Assembly: GCA_009746045.1 (NCBI GenBank)
Contig: RPFO01000082.1
Span: 1,914,841-1,978,840 of the forward strand
From: Mesostigma viride
Taxonomy: Eukaryota > Streptophyta > Mesostigmatophyceae > Mesostigmatales > Mesostigmataceae
Direction of reading: 5' to 3'
Length of the DNA: 64,000 nt
The position numbers were made by a program, and so were the translations under genes. Shown here piece by piece: positions 16,870-26,800 of the stretch. The notes beneath the pieces were generated by a model, which was not told where the DNA came from, ran no database searches, and worked only from the letters and a program-made list of their open reading frames with translations. Each line of letters begins with the position of its first letter. Position 1 is the first letter of the stretch.

Positions 16870-17189
16870 ACACCCCCAACACACCATCACAACTGCCGGG
16901 GTGGTGACAGATGCCAGCCTAAATGTCACAACCTGGTGAGCAGTGGTGGCAGGGGGGCACACTGTTTTTGCAAGTGGTTTAGGGTTTTAGGGTTTAGGGC
17001 TTAGGGTGAGACCCCATCCTAGGCCGCGGTCACTATAGGGTCACTATAGGGGTGGCAGATGCCAGCATAAGGGTGGTGCACTTCTCCTAGTCGCGATGAC
17101 GGAATGATGACGGAATGATGATGGAAGCTACTTAATTAATTAATTGTCCCGTGAGTGGGAAAGGCGCGGTGCACACCCTCACAGTTCTT
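16870..17189. other. Gene-free spacer with telomere-like tract
   Basis: GC-rich, no reading frame of note. It contains the TTTAGGG-type tract at 16978-17007 and short direct repeats (GGTCACTATAG twice near 17030; GATGACGGAAT twice near 17097). Confidence 0.5.
16978..17007 (+). repeat. Interstitial telomere-like repeat (TTTAGGG type)
   Basis: Four imperfect TTTAGGG-like units in a row (TTTAGGG, TTTTAGGG, TTTAGGG, CTTAGGG). TTTAGGG is the telomere repeat of land plants and many green algae. Confidence 0.75.
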
Positions 17190-18120
17190 CATCACCTACC
17201 AGGCTCATGATGAGGGTAAGATCAAGCTGGTTCTTGAGCTCGTCAGCAAGGGACTCAGGTTGACGTCTCAGTGACCTGGCTTCTGGGGGAAGCGACGTAG
17301 CACCACTCGGCACTCGCGGCGAGCGCGGTAATGGTGACTTCCCGTTGCTGGGCCTGGCGGTGGTCCTCCAGCTCCTGGAGCCAGCTTCGTGGCGATGGCG
17401 TCAGTGGTGGAGGCGGTCGCTGATCGCAGCAGGTCCGCGTAGGAGAGCGGCGGGAGGTCGCCATGCAGCATCCTGCCGGGGTGGCTGCATGGGATGCGAT
17501 GGTGGCCGTCTGCTCCGCTATCTTTGGGACCTGTGAGGCCAGCTGGGCCTCGGTGTGGGCAGTCACTGATGGCTTCAACGTACTCTTAACTTCATGAGCA
17601 CGCCGCACTTGCCCTCCACCCATGGTTAAGGTGAGAGACAAGTATAGTGCAGCGTGCGTTTCCGAAGCCTGCGCCGCGGTGTGTAGCGCTGTGAATTACT
17701 CGGGTTGTAGCTTATGGACGACCCGCCCGGTTTCCACATTGGAGACCCGGGCCTCCACCGTAGTTGATCGAGCGTGGTGTTCAGCGATGTCATCTTCTCG
17801 GCCAGCGGCCATGCATGCACGTCACGTGCTCCTCCAGCACCGGCGCGGATGTCATCCTTGCAGAGGGAGGGAGCCGATGGGGCAGCCGGCTGTGCGGGCC
17901 GGGGCTGCATGGGGCGTTGAGCGCCCGGCCGATGTCGCCGAGGCTGCGCTGGTAGTGGCTGGCTGGTCAAGATAAACAGGCGTTGGCTTGGTTCGTCAAA
18001 AGTGTAGAGCCAGGACGTGTCGCGGTAGTCGATAGCCGCCCCCCCCTTCTGGGTCACGAAGAGCTTCCGTTCCTGTAGTACGAGGAACTGGAGAACCTCG
18101 ACGCATTCCTGCGGCAACAG
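17190..18120 (-). pseudogene. LINE ORF1-like fragment, frameshifted
   Basis: Read on the - strand it encodes LPPLSYADLLRSATASTT and, in other frames, the following helix (HRQAQQREVT) and VVLRRFPQKPG. The same order is found in the better-preserved + strand copy at 59282-60009. Several frameshifts. The upstream part to 18120 is Pro/Ala-rich and may be the N-terminal region. Truncated downstream at about 17190. Confidence 0.65.
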
Positions 18121-18454
18121 GTTCTGCCACTCGATCGACGAAGGAGAACATTAATTCTGTCGCCGGGCAAGAATTGGCTTCATTTGTGGCGATCGTGGCA
18201 TGGTTTCTTGGGGTCAGGCGAGGCGCTTGGCGAGGGTTTGGCGGGTAAGCCTGGCGGATGGACAATGGCGAGGGCCGAGATCTAGGGCTCCAGGCTGGGC
18301 GCTGGGAAGCTGTGCCAGCTCCTTGTCCAGCCCTCGCTTTGCTTTGGGAGTCGTCATAGCTTGTCACGTGCGTAACTTTGTCGGTACTGCGTGTCAGCCG
18401 TTTACAACCGTTTCTACTGGCAAGTGCGTCTTATATTATAAAACTTAGGCGCAT
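18121..18454. other. No gene seen
   Basis: GC-rich sequence next to the LINE fragment; no frame that matches anything recognised. Confidence 0.3.
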
Positions 18455-18860
18455 CGAATGCAAGTGGTCTGACCGAATTTGGGGCTCAGACGCAAAATAT
18501 CTGAACTCCGCCGTCAGCCATACCGCCGTCAGCCATTTTCGTTTACGTGCTGCTCCATGGATGCAAGAACTGCGCACACGGTTCAAAGGCGAAAATCCGG
18601 CCGGACGACATCACGTATACTATATAGTTCAAATGTGCGGCGTGAACCAAGCGCCCACATATATGCCAGAAAACATTGATGCATGCATGTATTCTGTAGC
18701 GACGGATCGACAGTGGGGACAACGAATCCGGCCAGCACGCGTGCCCGAGCTCGGAACGGCCGCAAAGGAGATCTGGCATCACATGCTGGGTTTCAGATAT
18801 GCTCGGAGATACTACTACGTTATCCAGCCGGGTTATAGTAGTACCTTCAATTAGCTTTGG
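18455..18860 (-). repeat. Diverged copy of the Penelope-like element 3' region
   Basis: Shares long stretches with 21876-22100, including AACTGC.CACGG, CAAATGTGCGGCG, ATATGCCAGAAAACAT, CGGAACGGCCGCAAAGGAG and the run GATCTGGCATCACA, in the same order and orientation. Diverged and interrupted, so an older copy. Confidence 0.7.
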
Positions 18861-19560
18861 CACCTTGTGGCCATCAGCAATTAATTGCGCCTTAGCCGAC
18901 GTCTTGAGTCCACCTCACCTTTGTTATTTGTAGCACGTACTACAGTTATGCCTGGTATTGCACTGCATGGTTGTATTGCACCCACAGCGGTTGCGCCCCG
19001 GCACCATACTGTACGTGGAGAGAGCGCTCTGTGGCCATGCCCACTATAATTGCGGCAGTGAGAGAAGCCTTATGTAGTAGGGCGCCCTCCCTCCTTCGAT
19101 CTCGCTGTGTATAGGGTTGAAGGTTCCTTTGACTCTGTATTGGCACCCACGTGACGCAGTCACGTGCTAATTAATTAGCGCCTCGATCACAGCTGGGGAG
19201 GAGGCTGCCCAACAACTTGACGCGGTCCCTGTACGGGACTCGGGAGCCGTCAAGGAGAAAGAGGTCAGGCGGGGGCTGCATGAGTGAGCCCAATCGCCAG
19301 AGCCTCTGTCTCAGTCTTGCATGCTGACCTCATGCCCCACCGCATGGGCCTCGATTGCCAGCTAGGCAGTCAAGCCACGTCTGCACATATGCTCAGAGCC
19401 CTCGAAAAGGGTGGTGTCGTCTGCATAGATGGATGTCCGCCAGCCGAATCTCCGTGCCCCGCCCCACCATATGCCAGAAACGGTTGCACATGGCTACGTG
19501 CACCCCTGGTTCCCTACCCACAATGCGGGCAAACCGCTTGCGCGCCTGAATCATTACGTA
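18861..19560. other. No gene seen
   Basis: Unique-looking intergenic sequence; only short antisense frames without recognisable products. Confidence 0.3.
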
Positions 19561-20053
19561 GGCCGGGCCCACTTCAAATGTTCCGCCGTCCAAGCCAAGT
19601 GTGTGACACTTTTTCGCTATTTTCGCAAAAAAAAAATAAAATTTCGCACGAGTTCGCGTGATTTTCGCGTGATTTTCGCAAAATTTTCACACATTTTCGC
19701 ACGATTTCGCACGATTTCGCACAATTTTGCATGATTTCGCACAATTTCGCATGGATTTCAACCAAGGGTCGTTTTGGGGAGTGACGTTTGACAAAATTTT
19801 GCATGAATTCACACACGTTGTGCACATCAAAATTTTTTACCGTCGACATTTTTCACATGAAATTTCGCACAATTTCAGCAAATTTCGCACAAATTCGCAC
19901 GATTTCAGCAAATTTCACACGATTTCAGCAAATTTCGCACAATTTCGCACGATTTCGCACGACGAATCACTCTGCAGAGTGACGATCGTCGAAAAAGTCA
20001 AAAAAACGACCAAAAGTGTCACACTTTTCGGAACATTTGAAGTGGGCCCGGCC
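19561..20053. mobile_element. MITE with perfect 25-bp terminal inverted repeats
   Basis: 493 bp. The ends are exact inverted copies (19561-19585 and 20029-20053), starting GGCCGGGCCCACTT. They are flanked by a 4-bp direct repeat CGTA at 19557-19560 and 20054-20057. The interior is A/T-rich and made largely of TTTCGCAC and TTTCAGCAAA units. No transposase, so it must be mobilised in trans. A 4-bp target duplication narrows the superfamily but does not decide it. Confidence 0.9.
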
Positions 20054-20079
20054 CGTATTCGACCACAATAATGCGGAAG

Positions 20080-20720
20080 CCGATGGATGCCGATGGATGG
20101 ATGGATGGATGGGGACACACAATCCTACTACCGGTCTAATCTATCTACAACGTCAAGCAAACTCTAGTCTAAGCTCTCTACGGTATGGGACCTGTCTGGC
20201 ATGCTAGCTAGTTCCCGCGTGTTTGCAAACGCGGGCGCTTCCCCACGGGGGGGGCCGGGCTCGTTGTCCTTTATGACCTCAGTGGGCCTTGTCCATAATA
20301 TTGTTCCAAATCACGGAGAGGCCTAGGCCCGGGCCCATATCCTCTACTGACTAGCTGTTCTTTGAAGGTGCATGGGCCTTGCGGCGTCTATAGCATTACG
20401 TGGCCCGCCCACGTAAGGAGGTGCATGCCAGCCAGACAGGATGAGCGGGGCGTAGCCCCGCAGGGGGGCCACGTGAGGTGTCTACCTTATTGGTGCGAGC
20501 TAAGTGCCCTACTAAATTAATGCAGGCGCCGTTGCCGCTTTATGGTGCTGGTGATATATGGCATGCCGAGGGAAAGGTCCTCATTGCGAACATGCATGGG
20601 CAGCGTATAGCCTATACACGGAAAATGGATCGCAACACATGTTGGCGGACCATGCACGCCGTCTAGCTTTCTGGCCAGGTCGGCGGTGAGGGTCCACGTC
20701 TCGGCCCCGTACGTACTTGA
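20080..20720 (-). pseudogene. LINE ORF2 C-terminal fragment, copy 1
   Basis: Homologous along its length to 20875-21480, with scattered differences and small indels. Both begin with a GATG microsatellite. On the - strand the shared sequence includes the region that in copy 2 reads KLDGAVINMLRSIFRVGYAA, typical of the segment after the RT domain of LINEs. Frames broken. Confidence 0.6.
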
Positions 20721-20874
20721 ACAGGGAGGACTAGGTCAATCCTGTTTCTCTATCTTGCCCAAGGGCTAGCTTGCGCCACAGGGCCCGGTATTGGCGTAAA
20801 GCGTATGTATGGTATATGGTATATTAATTAGACTCCTGCTCCCGTTGGGGAGTCACGCGGAGCATTAACCCCGG

Positions 20875-21480
20875 GTGATGGATGGATGGCTGGATGCCAA
20901 CATGTCCAACCGGCGGTCTAATCTATCTACAACATCTATCTACAACATCAAAAGCCAACTAGTCTAAGCTCGCTATACCCTAGGGGACCTGTCTGGCGTG
21001 CTTCCCGTATGTCTGCACACGCGGGCGCGCGTCCCCGCGGGAGGGGGTTTGTTGTCCTCTATGACCTGGGCACACTTGGCCTCGTCCATCATCTTGTTCC
21101 ATATCACGGAGAGGGCCCCTAGGCCTCCCATATCCGGCCTCTACTAGCTGTTCTTTGAAGGTGCCGGCCTTGCGGCGGCGAGCATTGCTGGGCCCGGCCC
21201 ATGTATAAGGAGGTGCCGGCCAGGCTGAGCTGGGTGCAGCCCCGCGGGGGGGCCACGTGAGGTATCTACCTCGGGATGGTGCGAGCTAAGTGCCCTACTA
21301 GCTAGCTGCAGGCGCCGCTGCCAGTAATGGCGCTGGTGATATATGGCATGCCGAGGTACAGGTCCTCATTGCCAACATGAGCAGCATAGCCTACTCGGAA
21401 AATGGATCGCAGCATGTTAATGACCGCGCCGTCCAGCTTGCGGGCCAGGTCGGCGCGGCGGTGAGGGTCCACGTCATTCT
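20875..21480 (-). pseudogene. LINE ORF2 C-terminal fragment, copy 2
   Basis: The - strand reads DPHRRADLARKLDGAVINM and continues HVGNEDLYLGMP, the pattern found downstream of LINE RT domains (R.LDG...MLR.ILRV...HV.NE.LY). Second member of a direct duplication with 20080-20720. Confidence 0.65.
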
Positions 21481-21498
21481 CGTATACATTCTCGTATA

Positions 21499-22073
21499 TC
21501 AAGGAGACAACCAGCGCAGGCCAGAAATCGGGAGAATCCGGACCATGGTAGCTCGAGCCTGGCAGCCGTTATCTTCAGTGTCCGCGTGTTCGAGTCGTTC
21601 AGGATGATGAAGATGAATTGTGATAGAAATGTGTAGCCGTGTGCATTTAAATTATGGCTGGCTAACGTGTAGAGCGACTAGATGACCTAGACGGTGGGGC
21701 CGGAAACAGCATGCTTGATCAGCTGCGTGTGTTTCGAGCCTAACTGGCCGGGATCGAGTGTCTAGTGGTGAGCACCATTGCTGCAATCACTCTCCCACCA
21801 TTTACGAGGAAATACCCGCAAATGGATTTAACCACTGAAAAGGTCTAGCTAGTTAGCCATTACGTTAGCCATGCCATGATTCCAAACGTCCAAGAACTGC
21901 ACACGGTGCAAAGGCAAAAAGCCGGAGGACAGCACTTTCAAATGTGCGGCGGGAACCAAAAGCCCGCGTATGCCAGAAAACATCGTGTTGCTGCAGCGAC
22001 GCGACGATGTGGACAACGAATCCAGTGCCAAGCTCGGAACGGCCGCAAAGGAGATCTGGCATCACAGGCCGGT
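21499..22073 (-). repeat. 3' region of a Penelope-like/non-LTR element (family reference copy)
   Basis: Continuous with the RT fragment at 22074-22855 and read in the same (-) direction. The - strand 3' end is GGTTGTCTCCTTGAT. Partial copies of this 570-bp region, most lacking the RT part, occur at 18455, 34107, 34411, 40333, 41560, 43528, 56742 and 63874. Confidence 0.75.
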
Positions 22074-22855
22074 TCAGATGTACGGAGATACTACACGATC
22101 CAGCCGGTCCACGACCTGTTTGTAGAGCTTGTGCCAAGGGGCAGCACCGAACAGATGTGGGTGACGTTGCAAAAAACACCGGACTTGACGGAGCATAATG
22201 TCTCGGTCATAGTCTTTGACCAACAAACGATGCAAGAGTTCAACAAGAGTCGTGATGAAATCGACACGATAAGAACAACGACGGGAAAAACGATGTAACT
22301 GACTAAGAACAACACCATATTTTGCTGTGTGGGAAAGGAGACTGTGAATATCGGGGTAACGAATAAAAGGAATTTGCTGGTATTTAGGATCCTTGCGCTT
22401 ATCATAGACAGCCGTATGCCAGCCCTTCTTGTTATGGGTAATGTTAAGATCGAGGTATAATTGCAATAAGTATCCTCCGACGTGAGCTTTGATGTGGGGG
22501 ACGCTTGCGGGTAGATGCCAGGCAGACCAGCGGTGATATACAAATGGGTTGCGAAATCAGGGTTGTCGAAAGCAATGACATCATCAATGTATCGACATGT
22601 GTGGATAAAACGCCTGATGAGAACATCATCGTTTGAGGCAATGAGATTCTCCAAGAATGCAAGCTCATAAGCTAGTGTATAGATAGAGGTTTGCGAGGAG
22701 CCCGGCACAGTTAGTGCCCATAGGGATGCCGATAGCTTGTTGGATTCTCGTATATTGCATTCCGTCACCGTAAAACCGGCATCCGTAAAAGCGGCTGAAA
22801 ACAGCAAACCCACTATATGGTATATTCTGATCTGGTATATGGTTGCATGGGGCAT
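22074..22855 (-). pseudogene. Reverse transcriptase fragment, Penelope-like or related non-LTR type
   Basis: Read on the - strand, in successive frames: GIPMGTNCAGLLANLYLY (RT motif 4 region, near 22735-22680), then YELAFLENL, then CRYIDDVIAFDNPDF (catalytic YIDD), then YLDLNIT and KYGVVLSQLHRFSRRC. These make the C-terminal half of an RT whose motifs match a family in many animals and algae related to Penelope-like elements. At least two frameshifts break it. No GIY-YIG endonuclease is visible. Confidence 0.75.
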
Positions 22856-22975
22856 ATCAATGCAGACGATATTTGTAACTTTCGTGTAATTACTTTTCTA
22901 ATGAGATCAGCATAGTACGTACGGCATGCGCATGGGCATGCCGGCCCATACGCATGACACGCAAGTACTTACTTT

Positions 22976-23345
22976 CGATAGTACCGGCTACGCCCCCTTC
23001 TAAAGAAGGATTCAGCCGTGTTCAGCCCGTCTCACGGTGCGAGACTGAACAAGTCTCGCGTGCAGACACGTGTGTAGTACTCCTACACACAGATCTCGAG
23101 TGATTTATCTAGTACCAAATCCGAAAGGCTTGCATCACTCCCCGGACAGGAGAACTTTTGCGGATGACTGTAGGTGTAAGTTGGCGATGCCATGGTAACC
23201 GGAGACGTCCGTCCTATAGTCAGCAAAATTGGTGCGAGAGGTCCCCAGTTCGATTCCGGTCGGATTCATTTGCAGATCGCGTTTTCCGCGTTTTCCGCGG
23301 CCCGGCACTGAACGCAAAGGTTTTCACCTTTGCGGAGTGTCTGAT
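22976..23345 (+). repeat. SINE-like repeat with tRNA-like segment, copy 1
   Basis: Near-identical in layout to 40775-41145 and 41160-41555. It contains AGTTCGATTCCGG, a good RNA polymerase III B box (GGTTCGANTCC type), and about 75 bases upstream TAGGTGTAAGTTGG, which resembles an A box. The same tRNA-like part occurs alone at 61915-62070. Confidence 0.6.
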
Positions 23346-23640
23346 CAGAACTTACTTATAATTACTTGATTACTTACTTATATGATGGGTTGATTGCATC
23401 GGCTATGCCCCCTGAACCGGATTTTCCTTTCAGATTCGACCGTGGTCAACCCGATTCACGTTTCGATACATACCGATATCGAGTGGACAGGTGTGTAGTA
23501 CTCCTACGCACCAAAATGCTCATGAATGTAGTACATTTAGTACAGTTTCCTGGCGGAGTTACTGGCACCACTCTAATTAATTAATAAATGAAACTCGTGC
23601 TCCCGTTGGGGAGTCACCACTCTTAAGGAAAATAATTTTT

Positions 23641-23775
23641 TCACAGTTGGGCTGTAGCTTGGGATGCCTTCAGATCAGGAGACCCATACAGCTGCGGAAT
23701 CATGCAAGAGGTCCTAGGTCGAATCCGTGGTGGAGCTACTTGAACTTTCGTGCTTTTCGCGCCCCGGCGCTCGGC
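23641..23775 (+). repeat. Diverged tRNA-derived repeat
   Basis: Holds a TAGCTTGGGATGCC A-box-like stretch and GGTCGAATCC, a B box, in the order and spacing of the SINE-like family, but diverged. Not a functional tRNA: no clean acceptor stem. Confidence 0.45.
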
Positions 23776-23892
23776 AGCATTTAGTTTACTATCTGTTGCT
23801 TGCCTCGACAATGCCTCCTGGCACACAACAATGTGCCACCACAAACGCTGTGATTGCACATAGAGCTCTTTGCAGACTTCATGTCCACCCTT

Positions 23893-26800
23893 TCACTCAG
23901 CAACCCCTGTATTTGCTGGCAACTTTGTCCCCGCAACGATGGGCTGTGCGGCTGCCACTTGATTGGGGACAGAAGCAGGTGCGGTAATAGCAGGAGCCAC
24001 AGTTGGCTGCGCCACCCCCACAGCCGCTAAACTGGGCATAGACAGGGCTGGTGCACCAGACGGCACCAAGCCACTCCTTTGAACAGTAGGAGCCACAGGG
24101 GTAGCCGCCGCAGCCGATGCAGGCATGCCTGCTGGGCTGGTCATAGCAGCCACCAGGGTGGGCTCTACCTTAGCTTGAACCTGGTGCTGGGGTGGTGGGA
24201 CCATAGCCACCGCTGGAAGGCCACTTTTCCCACCTTGGGAGCCTGCATCCCCGGCCGGACGACTAACCATGGGCAACACAGTCGGCACTTGGATGATACT
24301 GCCACCCCCACTGTTGCCTCCCACAGTTGCCGTTGGGACCACGATGGATGCCGCAGCCCCCGGCTGGCCAACCGTGGGTAGAGTCGTTATTGCGGCCACA
24401 GGAGTGGTTGGCACTGTGCTGCTAGTGGCCACACCAGGCGTGCCAGCAGCAGGCACACCCGCCAGTGTGGCCGCTGCACTCACATTGGTACTGCCCGCTG
24501 GCACCGCCGCAGCAGAGGCGGGCGCCGCCATCAGGGGGCGGACACCCGCTGGAGCCGTAGCAGCGACTGCGGGCGTTGTTGTCAACGTGGACATGACTGG
24601 GACGGCCGACGCCACCACGGGCACTGATGTCGCCATGGGCGCTGACGTCATTGGGGCGCGTACTTGCGGCAGCTGCTGCGCTGGCTGCATCATGGGGCGG
24701 GTGGCACCTGGCGCCACGGATGCCACCGGTGCGACACCTGTCCCGGACACGAGCGGCTGCGGTCCGAGGGATGGCGTGGGCACCGCCGCCCCCGTCCCAG
24801 CAGGGCGTGCGACGGGCGCAGGGGAGGCTGCCTTGACAGGTGACACCTGCGCGGTCGTGACATGTGGCATGGAGGGCCGAGGGGCTGCCTGCACGCCAGG
24901 GAGCACGCCGGGTGTCGCCGCCGTGGCAGCAGTTTTGGAGGCCATGCCAGCCACCAGCTGCAGTGTGGAGGCGGCTAGGGCCCCGCCGTTGGCTTGTGAT
25001 TGTTGTTGCTGCTGGGCGGCTGCCTGTTGCGCCACCTGCTGCGCGTGGGAGCGCTGGTACGCCGCGGCTTGCTGCTGCTGCTGCTGCCGTTGTTGCTGCT
25101 GCTGGCGTTGCTGCTGTTGCTGGAGCAGCAACTGCTGCTGCTGCTGTTGCTGCTGCCGCTGCTGCGTGTGGCGCTTCTTCTGGATCACCTTGACGTACTG
25201 GTGGAGCGCGTACTGCAGCTTGGGCGGGGGGGCTGTGGATGCTACCGGCTTGGGGTCCTTGCGCACCGTGACACCCGTCTGCAACGGGAATACGCGCGGG
25301 CGAAAACGTGACGGGCATGAGGGAGGAGGGGCGTGAAGGAGGGAGGTGGGGAGACAGTAAACGTGAGAAGCCCCAGTGAAGAAGTGGGGGGGCGAAGGGG
25401 GAGGGGGGGCAGAACGCGGGGGATGGTGTAAAGAGGAGGGGCGGGGAAGGGGACGGGGCAAATAATGGTGAGGAAAAGAAGAAAGATCAAGCATCCCAAG
25501 GTGGGCACCCCCACAGGCCACAGCCCAGATTATCCTGCTCGTCCACCCACATTCATGACCTCTTATAGCAAAATCCATCCCTATAAATTACCTCACATAA
25601 TCAAATTCATTTCATTTTCTCAGCCTAGCCCACAGGACCTAACATTCGCATAAGAAAAAAAACAGATGGCCGAGAACGACATCCCAGCTTGTAAGCCTGG
25701 GTTTGGATAACAGGGCCGCTTGGAGGTAATCCCAAAGACAAAGAGGGATAACAGAGGCCGGCAAGAGGACAGAAGAACAAACAAACGGGCGCAGGGGTTG
25801 CCTGCATGTTTCAGACAACGTCTGCAGTCAAGTTCTGCCTTGACCAGGCATCAAGTCCAGTACTACCAGCAACACCAGCACGGACCGAATACAGTGCAGC
25901 ATAGTCGCCTTTCGGCCGCATTGTAAAGTGGCCCTGCCGCCCCACCCATTGTCAGCAAACCTAGGACAAGGATAAGGGTAGGACCAGGATAAGGGTAGGG
26001 CCAGGATAAGGGTAGGACCAGGATAAGGGTAGGACCAGGATAAGGGTATGGCCAGGATAAGGGTAGGACCAGGATAAGAGTACCGCCAGGATAAGGGTAG
26101 GACCAGGAAAAGGGTAGGACCAGGATAAGGGTAAGACCAGGATAAGGGTAGGACCAGGAAAAGGGTAGGACCAGGATAAGGGTAGGACCAGGATAAGGGT
26201 AGGACCAGGAAAAGGGTAAGACCAGGATAAGGGTAGGACCAGGACAAGGGTAGGACCAGGATAAGGGTAGGACCAGGATAAGGGTAGGACCAGGATAAGG
26301 GTAGGACCAGGAAAAGGGTAGGACCAGGATAAGGGTAGGACCAGGACAAGGGTAGGACCAGGATAAGGGTAGGACCAGGATAAGGGTAGGACCAGGATAA
26401 GGGTAGGACCAGGATAAGGGTAGGACCAGGAAAAGGGTAAGACCAGGATAAGGGTAGGACCAGGACAAGGGTAGGACCAGGATAAGGGTAGGACCAGGAT
26501 AAGGGTAGGACCAGGATAAGGGTAGGACCAGGATAAGGGTAGGACCAGGAAAAGGGTAGGACCAGGATAAGGGTAGGACCAGGATAAGGGTAGGACCAGG
26601 ATAAGGGTAGGACCAGGATAAGGGTAGGACCAGGATAAGGGTAGGACCAGGAAAAGGGTAGGATCAGGATAAGGGTAGGACCAGGATAAGGGTAGGACCA
26701 GGATAAGGGTAGGACCAGGATAAGGGTAGGACCAGGATAAGGGTAGGACCAGGATAAGGGTAGGACCAGGATAAGGGTAGGACCAGGAAAAGGGTAGGAC

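Noticed and set aside
24269-25336. 355-residue + strand frame opposite the polyQ exon
   Set aside because: Shadow of a GC-rich, repeat-containing exon; Cys runs (CCCCC) are the antisense of the Gln tract.
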